Positions 25,774 through 37,218 are shown, counted from the stretch's first letter. The stretch is DNA of 64,000 nt from Oceanobacter sp. 1_MG-2023 (GCF_030689025.1 NZ_JAUYWA010000005.1:62001-126000); one strand, 5' to 3'. The notes: generated from the letters alone by a model not told the origin. Numbers and translations: made by a program.

Positions 25774-26294
25774 GGCTGCGCTTCCATGGTGTTCATTTCC
25801 AGCAAGGCACATTCGTACATGGCACTGGCCATATATTTTTTGACCATGCGCTCAGAAACCTCCAGGCGTTGCCCGATCTCGCGATAGGTCAGCCCTTCCA
25901 GGCGTGAGAGCAGGAATGCCCTGGCCACTTTTTCTGGCATCTGCCGCAGCATGGTATCGACTTCACACAAGGCTTCGATAACCAGTGCTTGTTCTTCCAG
26001 CGAAGGCGTCACATTTTCCGGCCAGGCTGCCACCGCCTCTTGCCAGGCGTTCTCAACCTGACGGCGACGCCATAAATCGACACACAGCCCTTTTGCCACC
26101 GTGGTCAGATACGCTCGGGCTTCATTACCTTCCAGCGTCTGGGGCCGGTTCATCAGCCGGATAAAAGCATCCTGGGCCAGATCGGCGGCATCGTCGTCAC
26201 AACCCAGTCGCCGCCGTAATAACAACAGCAGCCAAGGGTGGTGATCCTTGTAAAGGGCGCCGAACTGCTTCTGCGCCACCAAAGAAACCGGCAT
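25770..26294 (-). CDS. ECF sigma factor, FecI type
   Basis: 174 residues. Region 2 (HHPWLLLLLRRRLGCDDDAADLAQDAFIRLM) and region 4 (LSRLEGLTYREIGQRLEVSERMVKKYMASAMYEC) are complete. FecI-type sigma factors drive the linked TonB receptor gene when the receptor is occupied. First gene of the sigma-FecR-receptor set; a Fur-like box lies 42 bp upstream of its start. Confidence 0.93.
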   Translation of the reverse strand: MPVSLVAQKQFGALYKDHHPWLLLLLRRRLGCDDDAADLAQDAFIRLMNRPQTLEGNEARAYLTTVAKGLCVDLWRRRQVENAWQEAVAAWPENVTPSLEEQALVIEALCEVDTMLRQMPEKVARAFLLSRLEGLTYREIGQRLEVSERMVKKYMASAMYECALLEMNTMEAQP

Positions 26295-26335
26295 GACAAA
26301 CCCTAGTGCTAAGAGAATGAGGGAGGATTAAAAAT

Positions 26336-26354
26336 AGTAATGATTCGCATTGTA
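26336..26354. promoter_or_regulatory. Putative Fur box before fecI
   Basis: The 19-mer AGTAATGATTCGCATTGTA matches 13 of 19 positions of the classic Fur consensus, with the AATGAT and CAT arms intact. Its place just upstream of the sigma-factor gene supports iron repression of the set. Confidence 0.6.
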
Positions 26355-26576
26355 GTGAAAAGATACATATCAGGCAACGCGTGTTCTATTTACCTTGCTC
26401 ACTCTTTCTGACGCTTTGATCACACCTTCTGACCACCTGGTCAGACGGCCGGCACCGGTTTCCCAGGCCGTTCAAGCAGGCAACCGTCACCACCGCTGGC
26501 CTGCCAGCGTAATCCGTAGCATCATGTCACCAAGACAGTGTTTGCTGGTTAATCGTTATTTTTCAAGGAGACAGGC

Positions 26577-27906
<1,330 letters not shown>

Positions 27907-27981
27907 AATACACTGCTTACATATCGCTCAAAATCCGCTAATATACTCTGTTCTAACGATTTCTTACTTGACGGAATGTTT

Positions 27982-28212
27982 ATGGCCCGCGTAACTGTTG
28001 AAGATTGTCTGACCAACGTTGATAACCGCTTTGAATTGGTAATGCTGGCGACCAAACGCGCCCGCCAGCTTGCGGTCGAAGGCTTTGAGCCATTAGTACC
28101 GGAAGAGAACGATAAACCAACGGTTATTGCCCTGCGCGAGATTTCAGCGGAGCTGGTTACCCCTGCGACGATTGCTGCCCAGGAAGAGGCCGCTAAAGCC
28201 GACCAATACTGA
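27982..28212 (+). CDS. rpoZ: RNA polymerase omega subunit
   Basis: 76 residues. [29 protein letters not shown] is the standard omega opening. Omega helps assemble RNA polymerase and takes part in ppGpp binding, which fits its place next to spoT, 35 bp downstream. ATG at 27982 chosen to match the family start; a second ATG two codons upstream is possible. Confidence 0.97.
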   Translation: MARVTVEDCLTNVDNRFELVMLATKRARQLAVEGFEPLVPEENDKPTVIALREISAELVTPATIAAQEEAAKADQY

Positions 28213-28247
28213 GCCCAAGCCAATGCATCAATTTTTCGGAGAACCTA

Positions 28248-30365
28248 ATGCCCACGATTGATGCCTTGTCCGAACGCCTGTCGCATTATCTCAGCCGCCA
28301 GCAAGTCCAGCAGGTGCGCCGAGCTTACTACTACGCCGAGCAGGCCCATGATGGCCAGCGTCGGCGCAGTGGCGAGCCCTATATTATTCACCCCCTCGCC
28401 GTCGCCAGCATCCTCGCCGACATGCATCTGGATTACCAGAGCCTGATGGCCGCCATGCTGCACGATGTAATTGAAGATACCGGCATCCCCAAACCCGCCC
28501 TTGCCACCCAGTTTGGTGATGTGGTCACGGACCTGGTGGATGGTGTCTCCAAACTGACCCATATTCATTTTGAAGACAAACAGCAGCAGCAGGCAGAAAA
28601 CTTCCAGAAAATGGCCATGGCCATGGCGAAAGACATTCGCGTCATTCTGGTCAAGCTCGCCGACCGCTTGCACAACATGCGCACCCTCGGATCATTACGC
28701 CCCGACAAGCGCCGCCGTATTGCCCGCGAAACCCTCGATATCTATTCCCCGATTGCCCATCGTCTGGGTCTCAACAGCATTCGTGTCGAAATGGAAGACC
28801 TGTGCTTTGAAGCCATGCACCCGATGCGCTCGAATCTGATTCGCAAAGCCGTCAAGAATCATCGCGGCCGCCATGCCGAAATCATTTCACAGATATCAAA
28901 CAGCATCCGGAACCGTCTGAGTGAATACAATATTTCGGCTCGGGTCGTTGGTCGCGAAAAACATCTGTACAGCATTTACAGCAAGATGGCGCGATCGAAG
29001 AAAAAAGACATCGACGAAATCATGGATGTCTATGGCTTCCGTATTATCACCAGCGAAGTAGACACCTGCTATCGGATTCTTGGCCTGATGCACGGCCTTT
29101 ACAAACCGATTTCCGGCCGTTTCAAGGACTACGTCGCCATACCCAAAGCCAATGGTTACCAATCGCTGCATACCACCCTGTTCAACGCTGGCGATGTACC
29201 GATTGAAATCCAGATTCGTACGGAAGAAATGGATGCCATGGCCAACTATGGCATTGCTGCCCACTGGCTGTATAAATCTGAAAGCGACCAGATCAGCGGT
29301 TCCCAGCGTGCCCATCAGTGGGTACAGAACCTGCTGGAATTACAGAAAAATGCTGGCAGTCCGCTGGAATTTGTTGAGCACGTCAAAGTGGATCTGTTCC
29401 CGGATGAAATCTACGTCTTCACTCCCAAGGGCAAGATTCTCACACTGACCGCTGGCGCTACCGCCATCGACTTCGCCTACGCGGTGCATACCGATGTTGG
29501 CAACCAGTGCATCGCCTGCCGTATCGACCGACAACTGTCGCCCTTGAGTGCCAAATTGCAAAGCGGCCAGACGGTACAAATTGTGACAGCTGCCAATGCC
29601 CAGCCCAACCCGGCCTGGCTCAACTTTGTGGTCTCGGGCAAAGCCCGTTCCAATATCCGCAGCTATCTGAAAAACCAACGGCAATCCGAATCCGTCGCAC
29701 TGGGCGAACGCTTGCTCAACAAGGCCCTGGCCGGACTCGACAAGTCGCTGGACGACATCAGCCATGACCAGATCGATCTGGTGCTGAAAGAAACCGGCCT
29801 CGAACATCTTGACGATCTGCTCGAGGAAATTGGTTCCGGCAATCGTATGGCACCATTAATGGCACGACGTTTTCTTGCCGCTTACCGGGATACCGATATC
29901 GACCTGCAAGCCAGCGCCGAGCAGCCGTTGTCCATCAGTGGTACTGAAGGCCTGGTCGTCAGTTTTGCCAAATGCTGCAGCCCGATTCCCGGCGATCCGA
30001 TTATCGGCCATGTCAGCTCCGGCAAAGGACTGGTGGTACATACGGAAACCTGCCGCAATATAGAAGATTTGCGTAACAACCCGGAAAAATGCGTCACGCT
30101 ACGCTGGGAAAAAGACATCCACAGCGAGTTTACCGTCAACCTCAAGGTGTATATGGAAAACCGCCGCGGCTTGATTGTGGATCTTGCCAGTGCGATTCAT
30201 ACCGCCGATGCCAGTATCGACAAAATCAGCGTTGAGGAGCGTGATGCCCGCCTCAGCGTGACCCAACTGAAAGTCAATATCCAGGGGCGCAAGCACCTGG
30301 CTCGAGTGATCCGCAAGCTGCGTAACGTATCCGGTGTCAACAAGATCGTGCGCCTGAAAAGCTGA
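28248..30365 (+). CDS. spoT: Bifunctional (p)ppGpp synthetase/hydrolase
   Basis: 705 residues, full length for SpoT. The HD hydrolase domain (YIIHPLAVASILADM, AMLHDVIEDTG) is intact, then the synthetase domain (VYGFRIITSEVDTCYRILG, GRFKDYVAIPKANGYQSLHT), TGS (DEIYVFTPKGKILTL) and a C-terminal ACT domain. It sets the stringent-response alarmone level. GGAGAA precedes the ATG. Co-transcribed with rpoZ. Confidence 0.97.
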   Translation: MPTIDALSERLSHYLSRQQVQQVRRAYYYAEQAHDGQRRRSGEPYIIHPLAVASILADMHLDYQSLMAAMLHDVIEDTGIPKPALATQFGDVVTDLVDGVSKLTHIHFEDKQQQQAENFQKMAMAMAKDIRVILVKLADRLHNMRTLGSLRPDKRRRIARETLDIYSPIAHRLGLNSIRVEMEDLCFEAMHPMRSNLIRKAVKNHRGRHAEIISQISNSIRNRLSEYNISARVVGREKHLYSIYSKMARSKKKDIDEIMDVYGFRIITSEVDTCYRILGLMHGLYKPISGRFKDYVAIPKANGYQSLHTTLFNAGDVPIEIQIRTEEMDAMANYGIAAHWLYKSESDQISGSQRAHQWVQNLLELQKNAGSPLEFVEHVKVDLFPDEIYVFTPKGKILTLTAGATAIDFAYAVHTDVGNQCIACRIDRQLSPLSAKLQSGQTVQIVTAANAQPNPAWLNFVVSGKARSNIRSYLKNQRQSESVALGERLLNKALAGLDKSLDDISHDQIDLVLKETGLEHLDDLLEEIGSGNRMAPLMARRFLAAYRDTDIDLQASAEQPLSISGTEGLVVSFAKCCSPIPGDPIIGHVSSGKGLVVHTETCRNIEDLRNNPEKCVTLRWEKDIHSEFTVNLKVYMENRRGLIVDLASAIHTADASIDKISVEERDARLSVTQLKVNIQGRKHLARVIRKLRNVSGVNKIVRLKS

Positions 30366-30389
30366 CACCGAACCCTGAGCCGGTGTCAG
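30362..30389 (+). terminator. Hairpin at the spoT 3' end
   Basis: Perfect 9-bp arms CTGACACCG and CGGTGTCAG with a 10-nt loop overlap the spoT stop codon. No T-run follows; likely terminator-like or stabilising. Confidence 0.5.
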
Positions 30390-30447
30390 TCTGCTGGTCT
30401 GCCAGCGAGACTATCCCGAGCGATTGTCACTCCCTTTGCCTGACCGT

Positions 30448-31296
30448 TCAGAGATACCCTAGCTCGTCCAATAATACGTCATAACCTGCGCGGTAATTCC
30501 GGAAGCGAAACGCATAGCCCAATGCCTTGATACGGTCGTTACGACAACGGCGATTGGCCCGACGCGAAACTTCCGGCACATCGTGATCCGGCTCAACGTC
30601 GGCAATCCGGTCCTTCATCCATTCCAGCACATCAAATAGCGTCGCCGGTTCATCATCGGTGGCCAGATACACCGACTCCAACGGCTCTCCGGCCAGTGCT
30701 TTTTCACACAGCAGCGTCAATACCCCCACACAATCATCGCGATGAATACGATTGGTCCACACTGGCGGCTCAGGGTCGCAGTGGCCACCATGGCGGGCTT
30801 GCTCAATCAGGCGATTACGACCCGGGCCGTAGATACCGGTAAACCGTACCGCGGTGGTCGCGATTGTGCTATTGAGCAGTAACTGTTCTGCCTGCAACAA
30901 CTCCTTGCCCGCAAACGAGCGTGGCTCGGTGGCCGATGTCTCGTCTACCCACTCACCCCTGGACTGGTGATACACACTGGAGCTGGACACAAAAATAAAC
31001 CGTCGCACCGACTGTGGAGCCAACGCTTCCAGCACATGCTGCACACCATTGACGTAATAGTCGTGATAGCCTTCCTGGGTAAATAATGGCGATGCCACGC
31101 TGTAGATCACCAGATCCAGCCCGGATGGCAAATCCTGCAGTGTTTCCGGCCTGGTTACATCGGCCTGAATCCATTGCAGGTTAGTGCTGTTTTCTGCACT
31201 GCTGCGTCGCAACCCCCACACCTGATGCTGCTGGGCCAATTGCCTGGCCAAGGTACCGCCCACATCGCCTGCCCCCACAATCAGAATACGTGCCAT
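30448..31296 (-). CDS. NAD-dependent epimerase/dehydratase (YeeZ-like SDR)
   Basis: 282 residues. Rossmann start ARILIVGAGDVGGTLARQLA with GxGxxG, and the extended-SDR active site in FVSSSSVYHQSRGEWVDE. These atypical short-chain dehydrogenases include E. coli YeeZ; the substrate is unknown. The ATG at 31296 has AGGAG upstream and fits the family start, so the longer frame to 31338 is not used. It converges with spoT. Confidence 0.87.
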   Translation of the reverse strand: MARILIVGAGDVGGTLARQLAQQHQVWGLRRSSAENSTNLQWIQADVTRPETLQDLPSGLDLVIYSVASPLFTQEGYHDYYVNGVQHVLEALAPQSVRRFIFVSSSSVYHQSRGEWVDETSATEPRSFAGKELLQAEQLLLNSTIATTAVRFTGIYGPGRNRLIEQARHGGHCDPEPPVWTNRIHRDDCVGVLTLLCEKALAGEPLESVYLATDDEPATLFDVLEWMKDRIADVEPDHDVPEVSRRANRRCRNDRIKALGYAFRFRNYRAGYDVLLDELGYL

Positions 31297-31606
31297 CACC
31301 TTCTCCTGCTTGATCCAACCACGGTTACTGACGCCCATGTACTAAGACACAGGTCAACTTATTTGCTGCACTGCTTACACATTAGCAGGCATCTGAAAAA
31401 AAAATTCTCGAGCGCCAGCTCTCTCAATCACACGCATAATGCCAGCGACCCGGATCACAGCTCAATCCGGTTATTTGTGTTATCCGTACTGAGATCAATA
31501 GCCAGCTCGCTAGCGGTGGAAAAATGACCCGTCGTTCAGGCTTTTACTCCGCCCACTCCATAGGTAGACTAAATCAAACTCAAAATAGCCATGAAGGCAG
31601 CCAATT

Positions 31607-32503
31607 ATGACCCTGACCGAACTCAAGTACATTGTGACGCTCGCCCAGGAGAAGCACTTCGGCCGCGCTGCCGAGAAATGTTTTGTCAGCCAGCCCACTC
31701 TCAGTGTCGCCATCAAAAAGCTGGAAGGTGAACTGGATATTGCCATTTTCGAGCGTAGCAAAAGTGCAGTTTCGATCACACCGATCGGTGAACGTATCGT
31801 GGCCCAGGCACAACGGGTGTTAGAAGAAGCCCGTACCATTCGGGAACTGGCCAGTTCAGGCAAGGACCAACTCAGCTCGCCGCTGAAACTGGGAGCTATT
31901 TTCACCATTGGGCCATATTTGTTTCCTCATCTGGTACCACAGATTCACCAGCGTGCCCCGACCATGCCGCTGTACCTGGAAGAAAACTACACCGGTGTAT
32001 TACGTCGCCAACTCCGCGACGGAGATCTCGACGCCATTATTGTGGCGCTGCCTTTTAACGAACCGGATGTACTGACCCGGTCGCTCTATGATGAAAATTT
32101 TGTGGTCGTGTTACCCAAGAATCACCCATGGAAATCCCAACAGACCATCGCCCCGGAACAACTGGCAGACGAAGACCTGCTGATGCTGGGGGAAGGCCAT
32201 TGCTTTCGCGACCAGGTGTTCGAATATTGCCCGGTGTTGAGCCACAAGCACCACACCCGCCTGGGCAGCGTACTGGAAGGCAGCTCGCTGGAAACCCTGA
32301 AACATATGGTCGCCTCCGGACTGGGCATTACCGTATTGCCCGAAAGTGCCGTTAACAATCTCGACCTGACTCTGGTAATCACTCGCCCGTTTACCAATCC
32401 ACAGCCATTCCGTACCGTTGCCTTGGCCTGGCGCGCCAGCTTCCCCCGCGGGCAAGCTGTCGACTTGCTACTGGATACTGCCCGTCAATGCCGTATTGGC
32501 TAG
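31607..32503 (+). CDS. oxyR: Hydrogen-peroxide sensor and LysR-type activator OxyR
   Basis: 298 residues. N-terminal helix-turn-helix (TLTELKYIVTLAQEKHFGRAAEKCFVSQPTLS) and a sensor domain with the redox pair GHCFRDQVFEYC, two Cys nine residues apart as in OxyR. SLETLKHMVASGLGITVLP also matches. It activates peroxide defence genes. Followed by recG after 12 bp, as in Pseudomonas, so the two are probably one transcript. Confidence 0.95.
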   Translation: MTLTELKYIVTLAQEKHFGRAAEKCFVSQPTLSVAIKKLEGELDIAIFERSKSAVSITPIGERIVAQAQRVLEEARTIRELASSGKDQLSSPLKLGAIFTIGPYLFPHLVPQIHQRAPTMPLYLEENYTGVLRRQLRDGDLDAIIVALPFNEPDVLTRSLYDENFVVVLPKNHPWKSQQTIAPEQLADEDLLMLGEGHCFRDQVFEYCPVLSHKHHTRLGSVLEGSSLETLKHMVASGLGITVLPESAVNNLDLTLVITRPFTNPQPFRTVALAWRASFPRGQAVDLLLDTARQCRIG

Positions 32504-32515
32504 GCCCGTCTCGTC

Positions 32516-34594
32516 ATGGACAAACAGCTTGATCTGACCCGGCTTAAAGGCGTTGGCCCAAAACTGCGCGAGCAGCTGCAGCGGCTGAATATTCACTCGC
32601 TGGCTGATCTGGTGTTCCACTTGCCATTTCGCTATGAAGATCGCAGTCGTATCCAGATGATTGGCAACCTGCAGCATCAACAACCTGCCGTGGTACAGGG
32701 GGAAGTGCGTTCAGCCGATGTCTTGTTTGGCAAACGCCGCAGCTTGCTGGTCAAGATTGCTGACCACAGCGGCGTACTCAGCATTCGTTTTTATCATTTC
32801 AGTGCTGCCCAGAAAAACCAGTTTCGTCGTGGGGCGCTGGTACGTTGTTACGGCGAAGCCCGGCGGGGAGCCAGTGGTCTGGAGCTCTATCACCCGGAGT
32901 ATCAACTGCTCGACAACGGCCTGGACGACCTGCCCGAGCCGCAACTGACTCCCGTTTACCCAACCACCGAAGGCATCAGCCAGCAGCGCCTGCGGCTGTT
33001 GATGGATCAGGCGCTGGAACGACTGGCCGCAAACGAAATTCCTCTGGATGACCTGTTGCCACTCGACTGGCTGCAACAATGGGGGCTGCCTTCCCTGAAG
33101 CAAGCCTTGCTGTTTTTGCACCGCCCTCCCCGGGAAGTCGAACTGGCAGAAATGGCAAACGCACACCACCCGGCGCAGCAGCGCCTGATTCTGGAAGAGC
33201 TGTTGGCACATCAACTGTCGATGCAACGCCTGCGGGCCAGTGCACAGCAGCCTGGAGCCCCTGTCATTCAGGGAACCCGGACCCTCCATCAGGCATTGCT
33301 TGCACAGCTGCCTTTTACCCCAACCGCGGCCCAGCAACGGGTAACCAACGAGATCATCACCGATCTGGCCCGGCCATTACCCATGTTACGGCTGGTGCAA
33401 GGCGACGTTGGCTCCGGCAAGACCCTGGTAGCGGCGCTGGCAGCCTGCCACGTGCTGGAAGCCGGATTTCAGGTCGCCCTGATGGCACCGACAGAAATTC
33501 TTGCCGAACAGCATTTCCAGAACTTGAGTGACTGGTTCGAACCACTGGGTATCCCGTGTGGCTGGCTGGCCGGAAAAACCAAGGGCAAGGCACGTGTTGC
33601 CGCTCTGGAAGCGATTGCCGCAGGCCAGGCCCAGCTGATTGTTGGTACGCACGCGCTGTTTCAGGAAGAAGTGCATTTTCATCGTCTGGCACTGGTGATT
33701 GTTGATGAGCAGCATCGCTTTGGTGTCCACCAGCGTCTGGCACTGAAAGACAAGGGGAATCTCGATGGCTTGTCACCACACCAGTTGATCATGACTGCCA
33801 CTCCCATTCCCCGTACCCTGGCCATGAGTGCCTACGCCGACCTGGATACCTCCATCATTGACGAACTGCCACCAGGGCGCAGCCCGATTACCACCGTCGT
33901 GGTATCCGACCAGCGCCGCGAAGAAGTGATTCAGCGAGTCGATCATGCCTGTCGTGAGCAGGCCCAGGCCTACTGGGTCTGTACCCTGATTGAAGAAAGT
34001 GAGGCGCTGCAATGTCAGGCCGCTGAAAACACCGCCGAAGACCTGGCGACACAACTGCCGCATTTACGTATCGGGCTGGTGCATGGCCGCATGAAAGCTG
34101 CCGAAAAAGCCGCCGTTATGGCGGCCTTCAAAGCCCACCAGCTGGATCTGCTGGTCGCGACAACGGTGATTGAGGTCGGTGTCGATGTACCGAATGCCAG
34201 TCTGATGGTAATTGAAAACCCGGAACGTCTGGGGCTGGCACAACTGCACCAGTTGCGGGGCCGGGTTGGTCGTGGCTCTGTCGCCAGTCACTGTGTCTTG
34301 CTGTACAAGGCGCCACTCTCGTTCACCAGCAAGCAACGCCTGCACGTGATGCGAGAAAGCCAGGATGGTTTTTATATTGCCGAACAAGACCTGATGCTGC
34401 GAGGCCCGGGGGAAGTGCTTGGCACGCGCCAGACCGGCTTGCAAATGCTGCGCGTCGCCGACCTGCAACGTGATGCCGAATTATTACCCCAGGTACGAGA
34501 GATGGCGACTCAGCTTTGGCACCAGCACCCGCAACGGGTCGAGCCCCTGATTCTCCGATGGCTGGGCGATGCCGAGCGTTATGCTGCCGTGTAG
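32516..34594 (+). CDS. recG: ATP-dependent DNA helicase RecG
   Basis: 692 residues, full length. The wedge OB domain is N-terminal (LTRLKGVGPKLREQLQRLNI, LVFHLPFRYEDRS). Helicase motifs: Walker A QGDVGSGKT, DEQHRFG box, TATPIPRTLA, and QLRGRVGRG. It remodels stalled forks and branched DNA. Probably translated from the oxyR transcript. Confidence 0.97.
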   Translation: MDKQLDLTRLKGVGPKLREQLQRLNIHSLADLVFHLPFRYEDRSRIQMIGNLQHQQPAVVQGEVRSADVLFGKRRSLLVKIADHSGVLSIRFYHFSAAQKNQFRRGALVRCYGEARRGASGLELYHPEYQLLDNGLDDLPEPQLTPVYPTTEGISQQRLRLLMDQALERLAANEIPLDDLLPLDWLQQWGLPSLKQALLFLHRPPREVELAEMANAHHPAQQRLILEELLAHQLSMQRLRASAQQPGAPVIQGTRTLHQALLAQLPFTPTAAQQRVTNEIITDLARPLPMLRLVQGDVGSGKTLVAALAACHVLEAGFQVALMAPTEILAEQHFQNLSDWFEPLGIPCGWLAGKTKGKARVAALEAIAAGQAQLIVGTHALFQEEVHFHRLALVIVDEQHRFGVHQRLALKDKGNLDGLSPHQLIMTATPIPRTLAMSAYADLDTSIIDELPPGRSPITTVVVSDQRREEVIQRVDHACREQAQAYWVCTLIEESEALQCQAAENTAEDLATQLPHLRIGLVHGRMKAAEKAAVMAAFKAHQLDLLVATTVIEVGVDVPNASLMVIENPERLGLAQLHQLRGRVGRGSVASHCVLLYKAPLSFTSKQRLHVMRESQDGFYIAEQDLMLRGPGEVLGTRQTGLQMLRVADLQRDAELLPQVREMATQLWHQHPQRVEPLILRWLGDAERYAAV

Positions 34595-35021
34595 GGGACA
34601 TCTGTTTAGTCCGGTGCTCACTCTGGGCGCGGGTTGCCGCCGTGCAGGATTAAATAGATGTACCCTGTAGCATACCAACCAATCAATTCTGTTCAGAAAC
34701 ATATCAAAAATGAGACCCAATTAACAAAACTGTCAAAAGCTATCCAATGGTCGTATCAATAAAGATTGAAAAAATACATCTCATGGGCCATACCTACCCC
34801 TTATTGATCCAAATATGACTCCCTAAGTACCAAGCCATTGTCTTTTTTTATGCTCCAGCGGGCACATATCAGCGGTTGCTGATCCAGCCCAAGTAAATAC
34901 GCTCATCTGATCTATATTGTATGTACCCACACTGATTGGCCGCGGCAATTTTGCCGCTTGCTCACAAGGCACAAGGCCTCTCCGTACAAGCCACCCGAGA
35001 CGACATTACAGGTGACCGACC
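34595..35021. other. Intergenic stretch between recG and the HDOD gene
   Basis: 427 bp without a supported gene. It is moderately AT-rich in the middle and presumably holds the promoter of the HDOD gene. No repeats or hairpins stood out. Confidence 0.6.
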
Positions 35022-36317
35022 ATGATCAGTAAAAGTGCCATGCCATCCGGCAATCTGGCCAGCGTTATCTTCCTTAAAGATAGCTATAGCAAGATACAGG
35101 TGCTGATCCCGGCCAATCGCCTGTTGGACCTGAAACAGCTGGCACATCAACTGGGGCGACAATGCTGCACCGCACTCTTGCCCGATGAGATGCAATCCCT
35201 CAAGTACACACTGGGATTGGATAATTTTCCGGCTCCACCACAGCTGACCCAGATCGAAACCCTGGTGGATCACTCGTTACTCGAAAACAACTCCCTGTAT
35301 ATTCCCTCTGATACCAACGACACGTTATTGCAACTACCAGCCGAGCAGGTACGGGCACTGATCGCCCACTCGCAGCTGGGGCATTATTCGGCCCCACCCA
35401 AAGAGGACCCATTCCACGCAACAGCCAGCGAGGACATGGAGGATATCAACACCGCAATACAACAGTTTACTTTGCTGCGCGTTCAACCACGCTTGCAGGA
35501 CACTCTCGACCTGCCACCGTTACCAGAGACCGCACGGCGTATTATTGAGCTGCGAATCGACCCGGATGCCAACCTCGAGAGCCAGGCGCACACGCTTCAG
35601 CAAAACCCCGCTATCAACGAGATAATCCTTAACTGGAAGCACTCTCCCTGTTATCAATCCAAAGATACCGAGCCAACCATCAAAGAGACCATCCTGCACG
35701 TACTCGGGGTTGAGCTGGTCTCGCATCTGGCACTGGGACGTCATATTGATATGCCCCACGAAGGCCCCAGAGGCTATACCCCGTTCTGGCAACAAGCAGC
35801 CATGGGAGCCGAGCTGGCCAGTGAGCTTTCCCGGCGCTGTCCAGAAGACAAGCAGCTGGACTGCAGCCTGGCCAATCTGGCCGGGTTACTGCACAACTTC
35901 GGTTTTTTATTGCTGGCTCATGTCTTTCCACATCAACTGGCGCTGATCAATCGCTATATTGAAGCCAATCCACATATCAACCGTTCTTGCATCGAACGTC
36001 ATGTACTGGCTCTGACACGTGAACAGATTGCCGCCTGCCTGATCGATCAGTGGCATCTCCCGGATGAGGTCGTCACAGCCCTGCGGCAGCAACATAATTC
36101 ACGCTACAACGGCGCCCACGCCCATTACGCCCGACTGCTGAATATCACCACTCGTAGTTTACGCGCTCATGGTTACGGCGATGGCCCGAAAGAAGCACTG
36201 GATACCAAAATCCTCCAGGCTCTGGGTCTTGACAAAGAGACGGTACGCGACGCCACGGAAACGGTGATCCAGCGAGCCAGGGAATCAATGGGCCAGTCTT
36301 CCGTACTGTCAGCCTGA
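35022..36317 (+). CDS. YbaK-like plus HDOD-domain protein
   Basis: 431 residues. Residues 1-125 resemble the YbaK/ProX aminoacyl-tRNA deacylase fold (IQVLIPANRLLDLKQLAHQLGRQ, QIETLVDHSLLENNSLYIPS). Residues about 155-350 are an HDOD domain (LDLPPLPETARRIIELRIDPDANLESQAHTLQQNPAI, LAGLLHNFGFLLLAHVFP). HDOD proteins are linked to signalling; enzymatic activity is not expected for the HDOD part. The same gene follows oxyR-recG in Pseudomonas. GGTGACC lies before the ATG. Confidence 0.85.
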   Translation: MISKSAMPSGNLASVIFLKDSYSKIQVLIPANRLLDLKQLAHQLGRQCCTALLPDEMQSLKYTLGLDNFPAPPQLTQIETLVDHSLLENNSLYIPSDTNDTLLQLPAEQVRALIAHSQLGHYSAPPKEDPFHATASEDMEDINTAIQQFTLLRVQPRLQDTLDLPPLPETARRIIELRIDPDANLESQAHTLQQNPAINEIILNWKHSPCYQSKDTEPTIKETILHVLGVELVSHLALGRHIDMPHEGPRGYTPFWQQAAMGAELASELSRRCPEDKQLDCSLANLAGLLHNFGFLLLAHVFPHQLALINRYIEANPHINRSCIERHVLALTREQIAACLIDQWHLPDEVVTALRQQHNSRYNGAHAHYARLLNITTRSLRAHGYGDGPKEALDTKILQALGLDKETVRDATETVIQRARESMGQSSVLSA

Positions 36318-36354
36318 TCGGCGGCAATCGGATTTGCCAGGCAAATCCCGGTGG

Positions 36355-36939
36355 TTATTTCGGCCGCCAGCCCTGCGCTGACGGCTGATCAGACAATACT
36401 TCCGTGTTTGCCAGCTCTGGCATCAACGCCAGCACACCGGCAATACCCAGGCGTCGCAGGTGCTTCTGGTTGCGTTCGGGAATACGGTCAGGAAAGGGAA
36501 CCGAGGCCAGCGCCTGCTCTATATGCGCCTCGCGGATAATGTGCAGCATGGGGAAGGGAGAACGGTTGGTGAAGTTGCCCGGATCATCCAGCGGCTCACC
36601 ATCAAAACAATAGTTAGGGTGAAAGGTCGCTAACTGTAGCAGGCCTTCGTAACCCATTTGTACCAGTAACTGTTCGCAAATCAGACTCCAGTTCCAGTAC
36701 TCATCAAATTCCTTGACCAGCCCAGGCACAACAAACAATGCCGTTGGCAATGTCTCGCTGTCTGCCCTGGCCACTTCGGTGAGTAAATCCATAAACTCGG
36801 CCGTGGCCTGATCAAGGTCAGGATGCTCACAAATATCGATCCGCAGTGCTGGCATCACTGGCGCAGCAAAAGGGCATAACCCCTCGCCGACAACCAATGT
36901 TTCCACCCAGTGCCGGGTCAGCGTTGCGGCATCCATCAT
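36355..36939 (-). CDS. DUF1415-family protein
   Basis: 194 residues. MDAATLTRHWVETLVVGEGLCPFAAPVMP and LQLATFHPNYCFDGEPLDDPGNFTNRSPFPMLHIIRE are characteristic of DUF1415. Function unknown; the conserved Cys and His/Asp positions suggest an enzyme or metal site. The start is followed 6 bp earlier by the HU gene, so they form a small operon, as in Pseudomonas. Confidence 0.88.
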   Translation of the reverse strand: MMDAATLTRHWVETLVVGEGLCPFAAPVMPALRIDICEHPDLDQATAEFMDLLTEVARADSETLPTALFVVPGLVKEFDEYWNWSLICEQLLVQMGYEGLLQLATFHPNYCFDGEPLDDPGNFTNRSPFPMLHIIREAHIEQALASVPFPDRIPERNQKHLRRLGIAGVLALMPELANTEVLSDQPSAQGWRPK

Positions 36940-36945
36940 ATCGGC

Positions 36946-37218
36946 TTACTGCACCGAATCTTTCAGGGCTTTACCGGGTTTGAAAGCGGGTACCTTGGCT
37001 GCCGCAATGGTGATGGCTTCCCCTGTTTGCGGGTTTTTGCCCTGACGTTCAGCACGCTGACGTACTTCAAAGGTACCAAAGCCAATCAGGCTGACGTTCT
37101 CGCCTTCGGAAAGTGCCTGGGCAATACGATCGGTGACAACGGTGATGATTTCTGTTGCTTTTTCTTTGCTCAGGTCTGTTTTTTCAGCAATGGCGGCCGC
37201 CAGTTCTGGTTTACGCAT
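36946..37218 (-). CDS. hupB: HU-family DNA-binding protein
   Basis: 90 residues. MRKPELAAAIAEKTDLSKEKATEIITVVTDRI, the conserved VSLIGFGTFEVRQRAERQGKNPQTGE arm region and VPAFKPGKALKD are canonical. It bends and compacts DNA. The ATG at 37218 matches the family start; the longer frame adds ten residues without likeness. Gene order matches hupB after DUF1415 in Pseudomonas. Confidence 0.95.
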   Translation of the reverse strand: MRKPELAAAIAEKTDLSKEKATEIITVVTDRIAQALSEGENVSLIGFGTFEVRQRAERQGKNPQTGEAITIAAAKVPAFKPGKALKDSVQ

